A DNA stretch of 64,000 bases from Flaccisagitta enflata. Lineage: Eukaryota; Chaetognatha; Sagittoidea; Aphragmophora. The notes below the pieces were generated by a model. It had not been told where the DNA came from. It ran no database searches and saw nothing but the letters and a program-made list of their open reading frames with translations. Positions 24,354 through 41,116 of the stretch are shown here, piece by piece. Location: NCBI GenBank assembly GCA_965153355.1, contig OZ231128.1, forward strand, positions 9,858,001-9,922,000. Reading direction: 5' to 3'. The stretch's first letter is position 1; each line of letters opens with the position of its first letter. The translations under genes and the position numbers were made by a program.

Positions 24354-25080
24354 CCCCAAAGTGGGAGATGGCGGGGTGGAAGAAGGTGTAAGAATGCGGT
24401 ACAGGTGGAAGATGGCGGGATGCAAGTAGGCGGAAGATGGGCTACACAAAAGACGGTGGCGCTCTGAATACTGATCATTTTGAAAAAAAAGAGAACGAGT
24501 TGTTTGCTCTGTATTTCTTTTTGCTTTGTTTTTTTTAAGGGGGGGGGTGGCTAGACGGACAGATTTGAGTTCTTTAACAGCAGAAAGCGGAGATTGTAGG
24601 AAAGAAGAAAGATGCGATTGTAAGCCACACGCGCGGGAGAAACCCGGTAGAACCGGCGGTAGGACCGGCGCGGCGGTGGATCGCCAGATCGGCAGTATTA
24701 ACCACGCAGCGGAACCGGCGGTGTCGCCAAATCGGCAGTTACAACCATGAAGCAACAACTCTCTGACAGTTGTCTTCGTCGTCTTCAATTTGTACATTGA
24801 GACACTTAAAAAAGGCGAGCCCTTCTATTCTTACTCCTGCTCCTCCTCTTCTTCCTCTTCCTCCTCTTCTTCCTCTTCCTCCCCCTTCCCCTTCCCCCTC
24901 CTTCCCCCCTGCCGGTCGTCGGTCGTAAGGATTTCCATCAACGCCGGAATTCACCGGAAATGTTAACCTCAGTTGCCGGAAGAAGAAAATGCCGGAAAGA
25001 TCCGGAATAAAAAAAGGACCGGAAAAGACCGGAAATTGTTACCGGATGGTAATCCGATTCTCTATGCGTAACCGGAACAA
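24354..25080. repeat. Cluster of small GC-rich repeats
   Basis: GGTGGAAGATGGCGGG motifs (24365-24440), ACCGGCGGT-type units (24645-24725), CTCCTCTTCTTCC (24835-24905) and CCGGAA-rich spaced units (24945-25075). No gene recognised. Confidence 0.6.
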
Positions 25081-25199
25081 CTAGCGCGCGTGTGCGTGTG
25101 CGTGCGTTTGCGTCTGTGCGTGAGCAAAAAGTGAGAGCGAGAAAAAGCACGCACAAGACAAACCCCGCTTGTTGTACAACAATACCTGAAAGAAATAAG

Positions 25200-25360
<161 letters not shown>

Positions 25361-25824
25361 GAGGCATACAGACAGAATGACAGAGACAGAGAGATTAAAA
25401 AGAGAAAGAGAGAGGAAAATGAGATAGACCTAGGAAGACAAAACAGCCAGACAGAAAAACAGAAATACATACAAGCCGACAAAACGTTCCAGTGACAGAA
25501 AGTGAAAGAGGCGTGGATAGTACAGAGAGATGGAGAGAACAAAGACACTCGCATAAGTTTCGCATGTTTACAAACAGTTATAACTCTAAAAGGCTAGAGC
25601 AGACAGCCCCTGAGCGGGATCAGCAAGGGATACCTTCAGAAAAGGGGATGGTCGTTGGTGTAATCAAAGAGAACACTCTTGTGTACAAAAGTCACAACCA
25701 TCTCACTCAAGGATGCTCACGATCGCGCTGTGAGACAATTCTGATTCTAATTCTGATCAAATCAGATTTGCCTCATTGTTGTTCTCTTTGGAACGCTCAA
25801 CCAAATCTCTCCGCCCAGACCGCA

Positions 25825-26545
25825 TCGATAGTGGTAATGAGGGTAGAATGGTGGCAGAGGCAAAGTGGTTGCGTCAATGGTGGCAAAAGCAAAATAGTGA
25901 CGAGGAAAGATGCGTGGCAGGGGCAATGTGGTGACAATGGAAGTGTGGTGGCAGAGGCAAAGTGGTAGTGGCGGCTAAGGCAAATTGGTTGCGTCAATGG
26001 GGGCAAAATCAAATAAATGATAAAGGTAGATAAGAGCGGTAGCAAAGGCATAGTGGTGATGAGGGTAGAGTGGTGGCAGAGGCAAATTGGTGATGAGGGT
26101 AGAGTGGTGGTAAAGGCAAAGTGGAGGCGAAGGCAAAATGGTGGTGGCAATGGTGGTGGCAGTGGTTGTGGCAGTGGTGGTGGCGGCTATGACAAAGTGG
26201 TTGCGGCAATGGTGGCAAAGGCGAAGTGGTGATGAGGATAGAGTGGAGGCAAAGGCAAAGTGGTAGTGGCGGCTATGGCAAAGTGGTTGCGGCAATGGTG
26301 GCAAAGGCAAAGTGGTGATGAAGATGGAGTAGAGGCGAAGGCAAAATGGTGGTGGCAATGGTGGTGGCAGTGGTTGTGGCAGTGGTGGTGGCGGCTATGA
26401 CAAAGTGGTTGCGGCAATGGTGGCAAAGGCGAAGTGGTGATGAGGATAGAGTGGAGGCAAAGGCATAGTGGTGAAGAGGATGGAGTGGAGGCAAAGACAT
26501 AGTGGTTGTGGCAGTGGTGGTGGCGGTGGTGTTTTCGCCGGTGGT
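25825..26545 (+). repeat. GGT/GGC-rich minisatellite with ~209-bp higher order
   Basis: Short units such as GTGGTGGCAATGG and GCAAAGGCAAAGTGG. A long segment including GGCGGCTATGACAAAGTGG recurs at an offset of about 209 bp (26125 and 26333). Confidence 0.85.
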
Positions 26546-27489
<944 letters not shown>

Positions 27490-28264
27490 CAGAATGAAAT
27501 TCCCCCAATAAAGAGAAAGAGAGAGAGAGCATTTACAAAACAGTCTCTAACACATAGGGGCGGAAGGACAGATAAGTTAGGTTAAAAGATACATAAACTG
27601 ATAGACAGGAAGACAAGACAGAAAAATATAAGACTCATACACAATCAGTAATAGGGAAATAGAGACAGCAGTCGAGTTTCCGAAAAAGGGGGAAATCGGG
27701 GGGAAAAAGAAGGCGTCTAACCGCAAAGAAAAGAAAGGAGGTTGAGGAAGCAAAAACGAGGAAAAACCTCGGCGATTGACGTGTAAGTCGGCGACTCCGG
27801 CGACTCCGGCATCACCGGGGTCACATGCTATGTGCCATTTTGCTGTTGCACACACCTTCGATGCTGACATAAGTACGCACACAGTCAAAAGCCAGCAGAT
27901 GCACACACGATGCCATTGCATACAAACGATTGGGGCCTAGATTTGCATGTGCAGTTGTTTCACCGCTGCGCTGAGAACTGTGTGCACAAGATGCTATCGC
28001 TTATGTCTCACGGTAGATTTGCACATGTACCGTGTAACAAGTGCAACTGCAATTGTACAGTCGAAGATGGAGAACATGCACGTTTACTGCGACAGGGACA
28101 AGCAATGTCACAAAATGTCATACAACAAACATCATTGCAGATTTATGAGTGTAACAGAAGTGTGCACTTTATACAGCAACCAACATTTGCGTGTTATCGC
28201 GTTGAATGCGCGTACTCGAAGTCGCTCGGCGTGAGCGACACATTGTATTCGGTGCCGCCGTTAG
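27490..28264. other. Mixed unique sequence
   Basis: An open frame from 27910 runs on into the TG array. Its Cys-rich composition reflects scattered TGT/TGC around a cryptic TG repeat, so it is not called as a gene. Confidence 0.4.
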
Positions 28265-28620
<356 letters not shown>

Positions 28621-28786
28621 AAGAAAAAAAACATTGATGGAACACGCCATTCAAATCACGTCACTCAACTACCTGATCCCGCAGGAGGCTGCTCCCGTGA
28701 ATCTTTACGAGATCTGTCTTAATGTGTGTGTAAACGCTGTGTGACTTTCTCTCTTTAACGTGTGCGCGCTTGCGTGTGTGCTTGTT

Positions 28787-29038
28787 TTTAGTTGCGGACA
28801 CGCAACTCTATGAGAGGCTTTGTCCGTCCGTTGGTCCATTGGTCCGTTGGTCCGTTGGTCCGTCCGTTGGTCCGTTGGTCCATCCGTCATGGTGATCGAG
28901 TTGATAAGTGGGAAAACGAGCGGTTTCGATACTTGTTGTGTATGTTTCAGTGTTGGGGGTGGGTTGGGGTGTGGATGGGGGTTGGATGGCCCTGCCCACC
29001 CGTCCGCGATACGATATTGTGACCCCGCGTCACTTGTT
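28787..29038 (-). mobile_element. Family C element, copy C5
   Basis: TTTTAGTTGCGGACACGCAACTC, nine GTCCGTTG-type tetramer pairs, TTGTTGTGTATG, GGTTGGGGTGTGG, CCCTGCCCACCCGTCCGCG, ATATTGTGACCCC, GCGTCACTTGTT. Complete. Confidence 0.85.
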
Positions 29039-29170
29039 TTGTTTTTTTGTGAAAGGTTGGAGAAGAGGTAGGAAAGCTGAAAGCATTACTTTCACCTTTG
29101 ACAAAGAGAATGAAATGGATGAATTACCGAATAAGTCGGTGCTTTAGCCTAACAGGGCTCGTGTACATGG

Positions 29171-29306
29171 CTTCTATTTTCTTTTCTTTTCTTTTCTTTT
29201 CTTATCTTTTCTTTTCTTTTCTTTTTTTTTCATTTCTTTTCTTTTCTTTTCTTTTCTTTTCTTTTCTTTTTCCTCCTTTTCTTTCTTTTTTCTTTTCTTT
29301 CCTTTT
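29171..29306 (+). repeat. (TTTTC)n array
   Basis: Pentamers with T-run interruptions, ending at the family D copy D2. Confidence 0.9.
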
Positions 29307-29837
29307 TGGGCAGCGGCCCCAAAGGGCCGATGTCCTGTAGAACACAGGGGGGAATTTCCATACGTCCGTCCGTCCGTCCGTCCGTCCTTCCGTCCGTCCC
29401 CCCCCCCCGTTGACCTCAAATTTGCCCTCCCAGCCCTCAATTCAGCCCTCCAGGCCCCAAATCAGCTTTCCAGGCTTCAAATCAGCCCCCCCCACCTCAA
29501 ATCTGTCCTCCAGACCTCAAATCTGCCTTCCAGACCTTCAATTAGCCCTCCAAGCATAAAATCAGCCCTCCATGGCTTAAATTTGCCCTCCAAACCTCAA
29601 ATCGGCTCTCCAAGCCTTGATTCTGCCCTCCAGCCTTCAAATATGCCTTCAGCGGTCTAAATCAGTCATCTAAGGCCTGAAATATGCCCCCTCAGGACGT
29701 ATGGAAATTCCCCCCTGTGTTCTACAGGACATCGGCCCTTTGGGGCCGCTGCCCTGCTCTCACTCCACTTTTTCACTGGATCACTCCCAGCAGGGCATCG
29801 GGTACCGCTGACCATGTGCGATCCTTGGATGACTAGT
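29305..29837 (+). mobile_element. Family D element, copy D2
   Basis: GGGCAGCGGCCCCAAAGGGCC, GTCCTGTAGAACACAGGGG, seven GTCC units, C10 run, ~21-bp core units (CCCTCCAGGCCTCAAATCAG), inverted CCCCTGTGTTCTACAGGAC, GCCCTGC..GCAGGGC hairpin, TACCGCTGACC. Complete. Confidence 0.85.
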
Positions 29838-30063
29838 TATTTCTGATCAGGCAGTCTCGCCTGCCTGGGGCAGAGTAAAGCGATGGTCCCTCTTAATGGT
29901 AATGAAACTTGAAAGACGTTTGTGGAAGGATAGCCTAAACTAATAACAGCGACATATGAATTGATGTAGCGACGAACTGACCAAAAACCAGGGTGAATAA
30001 TCAAGTACGTAAGATCAGTTTAAAATGACAGACAAAATCAAAGTCGGGAAAAAAGAGTAAATA

Positions 30064-30234
30064 CAGTTGAGCTGCACTAAGGCAAATTTCAAGGGATTGC
30101 GCAAATTTACGCCCCATAGTAAAGCTGCCTTATTGTTAATATAAAAAAAAACTATAAAATATGGGACAAAATGTTTTATATGCCTCATAGGTGGACATGC
30201 TATGATAGCGGGTGGGCTCTAGCGGTGCTCCACT
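30064..30234 (+). mobile_element. Family F MITE, copy F3
   Basis: TA|CAGTTGAGCTGCACTAAGG start and GGGCTCTAGCGGTGCTCCACTG end. Interior ATGCCTCATAGGTGGACATG. 171 bp. Confidence 0.75.
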
Positions 30235-30321
30235 GCACTGGAATTAGCAATAAGTTAGAAACGAAGAGAGCTAGGCCGAGAGGGAATGAAAGTTAGAACT
30301 ATCTTTTGAATACAAGAGCTA

Positions 30322-30589
30322 TCGAAGAAAAAAAAGAAAGAAACAAAAAAACAAACAAAGAAAAAAGGAAACAAACAAACAAAAAAACAAACAAAGAAAC
30401 AAACAAACAAAGAAACAAAGAATAAAAGAAAAAAAGAAACAAAGGTAGAGAGAAACAAAGAATTAAAGAAACAAAGAAACAAAGAAACAAAGAAACAGAG
30501 AAATAAAGAAACAAACACAGAAAAACATACAGGCAAAGAAACAAACACAGAAAAACAAACAGGCAAAGAAAGAAAGAAAGAAAGAAGGA

Positions 30590-30653
<64 letters not shown>

Positions 30654-30672
30654 ACGAAAGAAAGAAAGAAGG
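30322..30672 (+). repeat. (GAAACAAA)n to (GAAA)n array
   Basis: GAAACAAACAAA variants (30322-30565) then nearly pure GAAA (30566-30670). Confidence 0.9.
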
Positions 30673-30771
30673 GTGAGGGAGATGAAAATTCAAAGGAAAA
30701 TCTTGAAAAGATGCCAAAAGGAATAAAATGAGAATCTGAAGAGAAACGAAAGACGGACACGCTGCTAAGAG

Positions 30772-30810
30772 GAGAGAGAGAGAGAGAGCGAGAGCGAGAG
30801 CGAGAGCGAG

Positions 30811-30885
<75 letters not shown>

Positions 30886-30960
30886 TAGAAAGAAAGAAAG
30901 ATAGAAAGAAAAAAAGAAAGAAAAATACAAAGGAAAAAACGAAAGGTAAACGGGAAAGCG
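30772..30960 (+). repeat. (GA)n with GCGA variants, then GAAA
   Basis: GAGCGAGAGC units at 30787-30818, pure GA to 30880, GAAA-type tail. Confidence 0.9.
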
Positions 30961-31011
30961 AGATATTGTGAAAAAAAAACCGGCGAAGTAAAACAAGGAA
31001 TCTATTGGCTC

Positions 31012-31305
31012 TTCCTCCTCCTCAGCACTCCTCTGCCGGCACAACAGCCACGACCCCCACCACCGCCAGTCCGCCACCGCCACCACCACCCCCACCACCA
31101 CCACCACCACCCCCACCACCGCCAGTCCGCCACTGCCACCACCGAGGCCCGGTGGTGAGGTGAAGGTCAAGCAAAAAAATGAAGTGAAAACGCTGATTGA
31201 AGAACCGAAGCCCGCGGCTCCGAAGGCGGCGCCGGCAGAGGCTGAACGCGGCGCCGACAGCGGTTGTACGCGGCGCCGCTTGCATCGCCACCGTCGCCGC
31301 CGGAC
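31012..31305. other. GC-rich CCACCACC segment
   Basis: CCACCACC/CCGCCAGTCCGCCA repeats and GCGGCGCCG motifs. Both strands have low-complexity frames (Pro/Ala/Arg or Gly/Val), so this is not called as coding. Confidence 0.55.
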
Positions 31306-31640
31306 AAAGACAGAGACAGAGAAAGAAAGAGACAGAGAAAGAGAAAGAGAAAGGGAAAGAGAAAGAGAGAGACAGAGACAGAGACAGAGAGACAGAGACA
31401 GAGACAGAGAAAGAGAGAAAGAGAAAGAGAAAGACAGAGACAGAGAAAGACAGAGACAGAGACAGAGACAGAGACAGAGAGACCGAGAGAAAGAGAAAGA
31501 GAAAGAGAGAGACAGAGACAGAGACAGAGACAGAGACAGAGAGAAAGAGAAAGAGAAAGAGAAAGAGAAAGAGAGACAGAGACAGAGACAGAGACAGACA
31601 GACAAAAAGAAAGAAAGAAAGAAAGAAAGAGAAGGAGATA
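31306..31640 (+). repeat. (GAGACA)n / (GAAAGA)n array
   Basis: Alternating blocks of GAGACA and GAAAGA hexamers. Confidence 0.9.
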
Positions 31641-31716
31641 GAGAGGCCAATGTAAAAGCATCCGTTGCGCTTGCGTGCTCAGGGGACTACAAAAGAGTGA
31701 GGCAGGCCAAGGCGTA

Positions 31717-32767
<1,051 letters not shown>

Positions 32768-32838
<71 letters not shown>
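32768..32838 (+). repeat. (TC)n microsatellite
   Basis: About 35 TC units. Confidence 0.95.
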
Positions 32839-32841
<3 letters not shown>

Positions 32842-32924
32842 ATTCCCCTTCCCTTAGCCTAGAGTCTCTCCCTGTCGCCTTCAAGCGCGAAACTTCAAGG
32901 CCAATATCTTAGGGCGCGGAGACA

Positions 32925-33170
32925 ATCGCCTATTTAACGGGTCACTTGGTCGTTAGTTCCGTTCGCTCGCTCGCACCGCAAACTTGGCTCACTCCAAAGC
33001 GTTCCGCTCAACAATGCTCGCTTCGCTTTAATCGCTCTCTTCATGGGCTAACTCACTGACTTTACTTACTTCGCTCACTCCCTCGCATGACAGTTGAAAT
33101 TCATGACTGTGTTCACGCAGAAAATGCGTTCTACGTGAATGATCGCGTTAGTGGTCTATAACAGAAACAC
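32925..33170. mobile_element. Family S element, diverged copy S2
   Basis: GGTCACTTGGTCGTTAG, TTCGCTCGCTCGCACCGC, CTCGCTTCGCTTTAATCGC, then GTGTTCACGCAGAAAATGCG. Ends decayed. Confidence 0.55.
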
Positions 33171-33257
33171 ACCCTAAGTCAAAGTCTCAAAGAAAGAAAG
33201 CAAGCATTGCCATTGGATTTCACTATCCTTATGTACAAAATTTTAAAGGCGGATGAA

Positions 33258-33540
<283 letters not shown>

Positions 33541-33702
33541 ACAAAAACAGAAGAAGGAAGAGACAGACTAAAAAATAAGCATGGCTTAAAGAGCATGGCT
33601 TAAAGAGCAATCTTTTAGACGTTTTTTTTTTCTTCTCCTTTCTCCTCTTTTTCTTTTCTTATTTTTTTCTTCTCTTCTTTGCATCTCCGTTATTTTCCTT
33701 TT

Positions 33703-33894
33703 CAGTTACGGACACGCAGCTCTATAAGAGGCTTTGTTTGTCCGTTGGTCCATGCGTTGTTCCTATTATCCATGGGTCATGCTTATGTTGAAAGTGCGAG
33801 TGTGAGTGTGTATGGGGTGGGGGAGGGAGTGAATGGGGGTTGTACACCCCTGCCCACCAGTCCGCAACGATATTGTGACCCCGCTTCACTTGTT
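33703..33894 (-). mobile_element. Family C element, copy C6
   Basis: CAGTTACGGACACGCAGCTC, short GTCC block, GTGTATGGGGTGGGGG, CCCTGCCCACCAGTCCGC, AACGATATTGTGACCCC, TTCACTTGTT. Confidence 0.75.
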
Positions 33895-34003
33895 TATCGG
33901 ATTGCGTACATTTCTACTCAATTTAAAACTACCACTCGTCCTTCGGCCTACGCCTTGGACGAACACTTCCCCCCCCCCCCGATTCAAAAGCACACTTTTG
34001 CTC

Positions 34004-34302
34004 TTTTTAGATGCGTCCGTCAGGAACGCATCTCTATAAGAGGGTCTGTCCGTCCGTCCGTCCGTCCGTCCGTCCGTCCATATGTCCGTCCGTTACGCAA
34101 GTGCAAAAACCGCATTTCTAGACTGTCTTTAGTCACGGCGAGATCGAGATCCTATACTGAAACAAATGATAAACCAACATGATTTGAGAGCCTCCTTTAC
34201 TACTCAGTCGTTTCACCCGTCCATCTGTCACTCCATATACGTCACATGATCAATACACGCAGAGACACAGTCCGGACGCATCGTTGCCCGGTCGGGCTTG
34301 TT
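34004..34302 (-). mobile_element. Family E HINE-like element, copy E1
   Basis: TTTTTAGATGCGTCCGTCAGGAACGCATCTC hairpin, nine GTCC units, a unique ~150-bp body, then CCGGACGCATCGTTGCCCGG and CGGGCTTGTT, the reversed AACAAG end. Confidence 0.8.
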
Positions 34303-34370
34303 TTACTAATTCTTTTCTTTTACAGCACGCCTAATTTGGTCTTACTTTCTTTCTAATTTGCCTTTTTTTT
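34268..34370 (+). repeat. ~102-bp segment duplicated at 38143-38245
   Basis: CAGTCCGGACGCATCGTTGC through TAATTTGCC and a T-run matches 38143-38245 with a single difference (C/T). It spans the E element end plus about 68 bp of flank. Confidence 0.9.
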
Positions 34371-34640
34371 TAGATGCGTCCGTCAGGAACGCATCTCTAT
34401 AAGAGGGTCTGTCCGTCCGTCCGTCCGTCCGTCGGTCCGTCCGTCCGTCCGTCTGTCCGTCCGTTACGCCTGTGCAAAAACCGCGTTTCTCGACTGTTTT
34501 TGGCCACGGTGAGATCCTATATCGAAACAAATGATCGACCAACATGTTTTGAGAGCCTCCTTTACTACTCAGTCGTTTTTCCCGTCTGTTTGTCTATCTG
34601 TCTCTACATATATGTCACATGATCAATACAAAGAAGGCCA
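34366..34640 (-). mobile_element. Family E element, copy E2, 5' end lost
   Basis: Same hairpin and GTCC block as E1. The body matches E1 (CGTTTCTCGACTGTTTTTGGCCACGG) to GTCACATGATCAATACA, then diverges. It ends just before the TATA-like box of the lectin gene. Confidence 0.75.
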
Positions 34641-34651
34641 GTTGATATTCA

Positions 34652-34657
34652 TATAAA
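34652..34657 (+). promoter_or_regulatory. TATA-like box upstream of the lectin gene
   Basis: TATAAA lies 200 bp before the lectin ATG, just outside the decayed end of E element copy 2. It would place a start site near 34,680-34,690 and a 5' UTR of about 165 bases. Position and motif only. Confidence 0.35.
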
Positions 34658-34851
34658 TGTGTGTTCAACTTGTTTCGCGGAAAGAATGGAGATTCTTGTC
34701 GTCAGTAGAGACATACCCATAGTACGAATTTTTTTCACCGCTTGTCTGCTTCCACGAAAATGTAAACAAAAACACAGTCAATGAATCTGGCAGTACTTTC
34801 GATTCCTACCGAAGTTGACAAGTCGTACGAAACATCGTTGAAAATTACGAA

Positions 34852-37230
<2,379 letters not shown>

Positions 37231-37332
37231 AGTCATAAAAACAAGGCCACGTAGGCCAACGAGTGTGCGTTTGGAACAAAAATACAATCTGCGATGAAAA
37301 TCACAGAAAAGGGGGAAGAGGCTTTGGGGTAA

Positions 37333-37338
37333 AATAAA
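37333..37338 (+). terminator. Polyadenylation signal of the lectin gene
   Basis: AATAAA about 100 bases after the lectin stop codon, followed by T/G-containing sequence. It is the first such hexamer after the stop and a reasonable transcript end. Confidence 0.5.
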
Positions 37339-37623
37339 AACGTTATCTAACCTGTTTTCTGGCATGCATGATGTTAATTTTGGGGAAAAAATCATTGAAA
37401 GTAATACAACATTCCTTTCTGAAACTAATCTTGATCATATCCATTATTAACGTCTTCATCAACACAGAGACGCCCGGTGAGTGGCGGAAGATAGTGTAAG
37501 ACAGTAGGAAGATAGAAAGGTAGATTGTTAGATAGATGGATGTATGGATAAATTGATGGAATTCTCATTTCTCAACAATTGTGGAACATACCCAAGGATG
37601 AAAAGATCAACCGGGCTGTATCA

Positions 37624-37755
37624 GTTTTGCGCCACGGTCGCGCCTGTTTTGCGCCAATGATGCGCCAGTTTTGCGCCACTGTTGCAGCAGCTTTGCGTCA
37701 CAGTCGCGCCAGTTTTGCGCCACTGGTGCACCAGTTTTGCGCCACTGTCGCGTCA
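37624..37755 (+). repeat. 22-bp minisatellite
   Basis: Six units in exact 22-bp register, GTTTTGCGCCACNGTCGCGCCA. Located about 400 bp after the lectin gene. Confidence 0.9.
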
Positions 37756-38080
37756 TTCTCAAAACTAGAAAAAAAAACAACTCATTTATCTTGGAAATTT
37801 TCGTCAAGAATAAATGAAACATTTTATATCGACATCAATCTGCTATGCGCTCAATCGCACATGGAGGAATTTTGGGGAGGGGGGGGGGAAGAGGAGGTGG
37901 GAAGATGATAAGACGGGAAAAAGATTGTGGAAATGGGGGAGTTGCTGGGGGGTAGGGGCGACCTGAATGACAGCAGCAAACGAAAAAAATTAAATGGTTT
38001 TTGCAAATCATCGAAAGCGTCGCGTTTTGAGTCTGGATCAACAGACAGACAGATTAGCTGACAGACAGACTAAGCTTCCA

Positions 38081-38177
38081 ACAGATGCGAGGACGCATCT
38101 GAATCCATCCAGGCGTTAAATAATCTGACGTAACAAACGGACCAGTCCGGACGCATCGTTGCCTGGTCGGGCTTGTT
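38081..38177 (-). mobile_element. Family E element, copy E3, internally deleted
   Basis: CAGATGCGAGGACGCATCTG hairpin and CCGGACGCATCGTTGCC..GGCTTGTT end only 97 bp apart. The GTCC block and body are gone. Confidence 0.7.
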
Positions 38178-38466
38178 TTACTAATTCTTTTCTTTTACAG
38201 CACGCCTAATTTGGTCTTACTTTCTTTCTAATTTGCCTTTTTTTTATCCTCTTTTTCACTCATCCTGTTTACGTCCCCATCCTCTTCCTCATCCTCTTCT
38301 CCATGCCATTTACTCGTACTGTTTCATTTTTTTTTCTCAAGGAACATTCATTCAGTGATTTAGGTCTTATTTCAAACTTTGGCACACAAATTGAGATTAT
38401 GAGACGGACCAGGATTCATAAACATACAGAAACCTAAACGATTACATAATACTGATTGAAGTGATA

Positions 38467-38698
38467 AACAAGTGACGTGGGGTCACAATATCGTTACGGA
38501 CGGGTGGGCAGGAGTATCCAACCCTTATCAACACCCCAAACCCCAATCCATACACAAACATACATAGAAAGTATCAAAAACGCTCATTATTCCACTTTTC
38601 GACTCAATAACCTCTACGGACCAACGGACCAACGGACGGACCAACGGACCAACGGACGGACAAAGCCTCTTAAAGAGTTGTGTGTCCGCAACTAAAAA
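38467..38698 (+). mobile_element. Family C element, copy C7
   Basis: AACAAGTGACGTGGGGTCAC, AATATCGTTACGGACGGGTGGGCAGG, AACGGACGGACC block, AAAGCCTCTTAAAGAGTTG, TGTGTCCGCAACTAAAAA. Complete and the best reference copy. Confidence 0.9.
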
Positions 38699-39147
38699 TC
38701 AAAGAAGGATAGACACATGAACAGCGTCGGACAGACAGCGGATCAGCGTTCGGATTTTCAGAAATTGAGAGCAAATTTTCAAATTGCTTCCAGATTCCAA
38801 AAATCCCTTATTTCCATTACAAGCGCCCAAAAAAAGAGAACTTCTTCGCATTTCGCATACGCGAAAAAAATTGGATCCTGCAAGCATCAGCACTCTTTTC
38901 ACACGAGCAATCTTAAAAACAGAAAAAAATCCATCTTGAAAATAGATAAAATGTCTTTCCATATTATTCAATACTTCGCATTTTTCATTTCGCGGCAACC
39001 GCGCACGTCCTCATCTAGGCGGTTGTGTGAGATGATTATAAATCGTAATCATAATCATAATCATAATCAGAGGTGCTCGCTAGCTGTAGGAATACGTTCA
39101 ACAGATGCGGTAATGGTAGAATACAATAATATCATGAAACGACTTAA
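38699..39147. other. Unassigned sequence
   Basis: A short (ATAATC)n run at 39040-39068. No gene recognised. Confidence 0.45.
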
Positions 39148-39149
39148 AT

Positions 39150-39305
39150 ACAGTGGAGTATTGCTCGAACGCACCCGCAATTAGGGCATGCCCGCCTAAA
39201 AGGCATTTCACTCCAATAACGAATTTTGTAGTCCATACTATAATTTCAATTTTGCAGCATAATTTTAGTCAGTCCCAAGGCAGGCACTCTAATAGAACCC
39301 GACTG
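39150..39305 (-). mobile_element. Family F MITE, copy F4
   Basis: TA|CAGTGGAGTATTGCTCGAAC start, GCATGCCCGCCTAAAAGGCAT, and ACCCGACTG|TA end. TA on both sides. 156 bp. Confidence 0.8.
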
Positions 39306-39535
39306 TAGTGGTAAACGGGATGATAATATGAATGCTACCTACAAGGCTCTCTCTCTCCCGCGTGCACTCGCTCTAGTAGAGCTTGACTGTGGTGGTAAAC
39401 GGTTTAATAATACGGATGCTACATACGGGGCTCTCTCCCGCGTGCACGCGCTCAGGTAGAGCTCGACTGTAGTGGTAAACGGGTTAATAATACGGATGCT
39501 ACATACGGGGCTCTCTCCCGCGTGCACGCGCGTGC
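39290..39535 (+). repeat. ~80-bp minisatellite, three units
   Basis: GACTGTAGTGGTAAACGGG..AATAATACGGATGCTACATAC..GGGGCTCTCTCCCGCGTGCACGCGCTC. It starts within the last bases of F4, suggesting the F4 end was amplified. Confidence 0.85.
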
Positions 39536-39743
39536 GCGCAAGAAATTACTACGTCCGGGATTTTATTTGCGTGCGCGATTTTCTTTTGATTTGGGAGATG
39601 AAATGTTTTGAGTCTTTGAGATTCTTCTTCTTTTAGCTTCGTTGATATTCTTCTTAGTTGATACTTAAAACTTCGACTCATTAAACACAAAACCGAATTC
39701 AAATCAATTCAATCTTCAAACGCGCTTTCATCGACCGACGGAG

Positions 39744-39746
<3 letters not shown>

Positions 39747-39836
<90 letters not shown>
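39747..39836 (+). repeat. (AC)n microsatellite
   Basis: About 45 AC units. Confidence 0.95.
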
Positions 39837-39840
<4 letters not shown>

Positions 39841-40109
39841 GCGCACATTAGCACATACAATTGCGCGCACATTCGCTCGCACATCCTCGTGTACTTGCGC
39901 ATAAAAACAGCAGTTTTAAGTAAATGCAAAATCTTTTAATTTTTCAACTTTCCCTCAGACCAGTGAGGTAGTAAAGTTTATTTTCCTTTGAAAACGCTTA
40001 TATTCTACCATAATTCCTTAATTTGAATGCAAAAAAGTAATTCTTAATGCAGAATTATGATGAGTACACCTAAAACATCATAACCTCGTTTCTACACACG
40101 GATGATTGC

Positions 40110-40290
40110 ATTTTTAAACGGGCTATTCAGTCGCTTGTTACTTTCATTCGCTTGCATCGATTATGTCACTGACTTGCTCTATGACACTCCGCTGCACAAT
40201 GCTTGCTTCACTCACTGATCCCATTCACGGGCTCGCTCACTCACTTTGCTTAATCCCTTGTGAGAAGGTTGAAACTTATTGTAATGTTGT
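40110..40290. mobile_element. Family S element, diverged copy S3
   Basis: GGGCTATTCAGTCGCTTG, TTCATTCGCTTGCATCG, ACTCCGCTGCACAATGC, GGGCTCGCTCACTCACTTTGC. Same order as S1/S4, strongly decayed. Confidence 0.45.
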
Positions 40291-41110
40291 CGTATTCGTT
40301 TAATTCAAGCTTGCATATAATTAATTTCCGTAGAGTGGCATATATTTTCCCTTGAAATCGGCCAACTTTCCGAAGCCTGCCGAAAATCCATCTCTCTGAG
40401 ATTTAGGAATTCGTCACCGTCTCTCAGACCGTTTCTGGTGGTGTAACAGATAGCCCCAACTTCTCTTGGTGTGCGCCCAGCGAAGGCTGGGAAGCCAATC
40501 GCCTATCCGGCCCTATCGCACCTGAACAGGCAGTGGTGTCAGTCACGCACGGCAACAAGGCACGTTGATCATCTATCTCAGCACATGGCTGTCGAAAGAT
40601 TCCCAATAAGATCCTTTGAAAATGAATATCGTGGGTGATATGCTTAACGTTCATCGAGACAGATGTTTGTGAAATCATAGCCCAATGTCAAATCACATGA
40701 TAAAGCTTTATATTCGCAGACAACTATCATCAGGGCATCTGAACTATTACGGCGATTACTTGAAGTTATCAGAAAGAAGAAGAATTAATGGGACTACCAT
40801 ATGCAAATTATTTTTTTTATCACATCTTAGTCGTGGATCTTTCAGATATAACAAATGCAAATGCATGTATGAAATGTGCAACAAAAAGTATCTTACAAAA
40901 AACTTTAGGAAAACGTTTTTGAGAAATAAACTTAACATATAAAAGTAAAATAAAACATTCAAAAGCTACTCATTTCTGTATAGTATATGCTTCCACTCAT
41001 ATACTTACATATCCAATTTTAGGTACGACCTAAATTTAGTGGTTACTGAAATTCAAAACCTTTGGATAAGTAATTTTTATGCAGAAAACAAGACTTTTGT
41101 CTTATCTCTC
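40291..41110. other. Unique sequence
   Basis: 40380-40660 has higher GC and no repeat structure, but the 84-codon frame on the minus strand (40424-40678) has no recognised domain. The rest is AT-rich. Confidence 0.4.
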
Positions 41111-41116
41111 ATATTA

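Noticed and set aside
30463-31650. 395-codon minus-strand frame
   Set aside because: Ser/Leu/Phe repeats are translated TC and TTTC microsatellites.
37607-37822. Short frames over the 22-bp GTTTTGCGCCAC repeat
   Set aside because: 22 bp is not a multiple of three, and the apparent repeated peptides come from rotating frames of a minisatellite.
40424-40678. 84-codon minus-strand frame in a GC-richer island
   Set aside because: Lacks a recognised domain. It could be an exon or a SINE-like repeat, but neither is supported by sequence alone.
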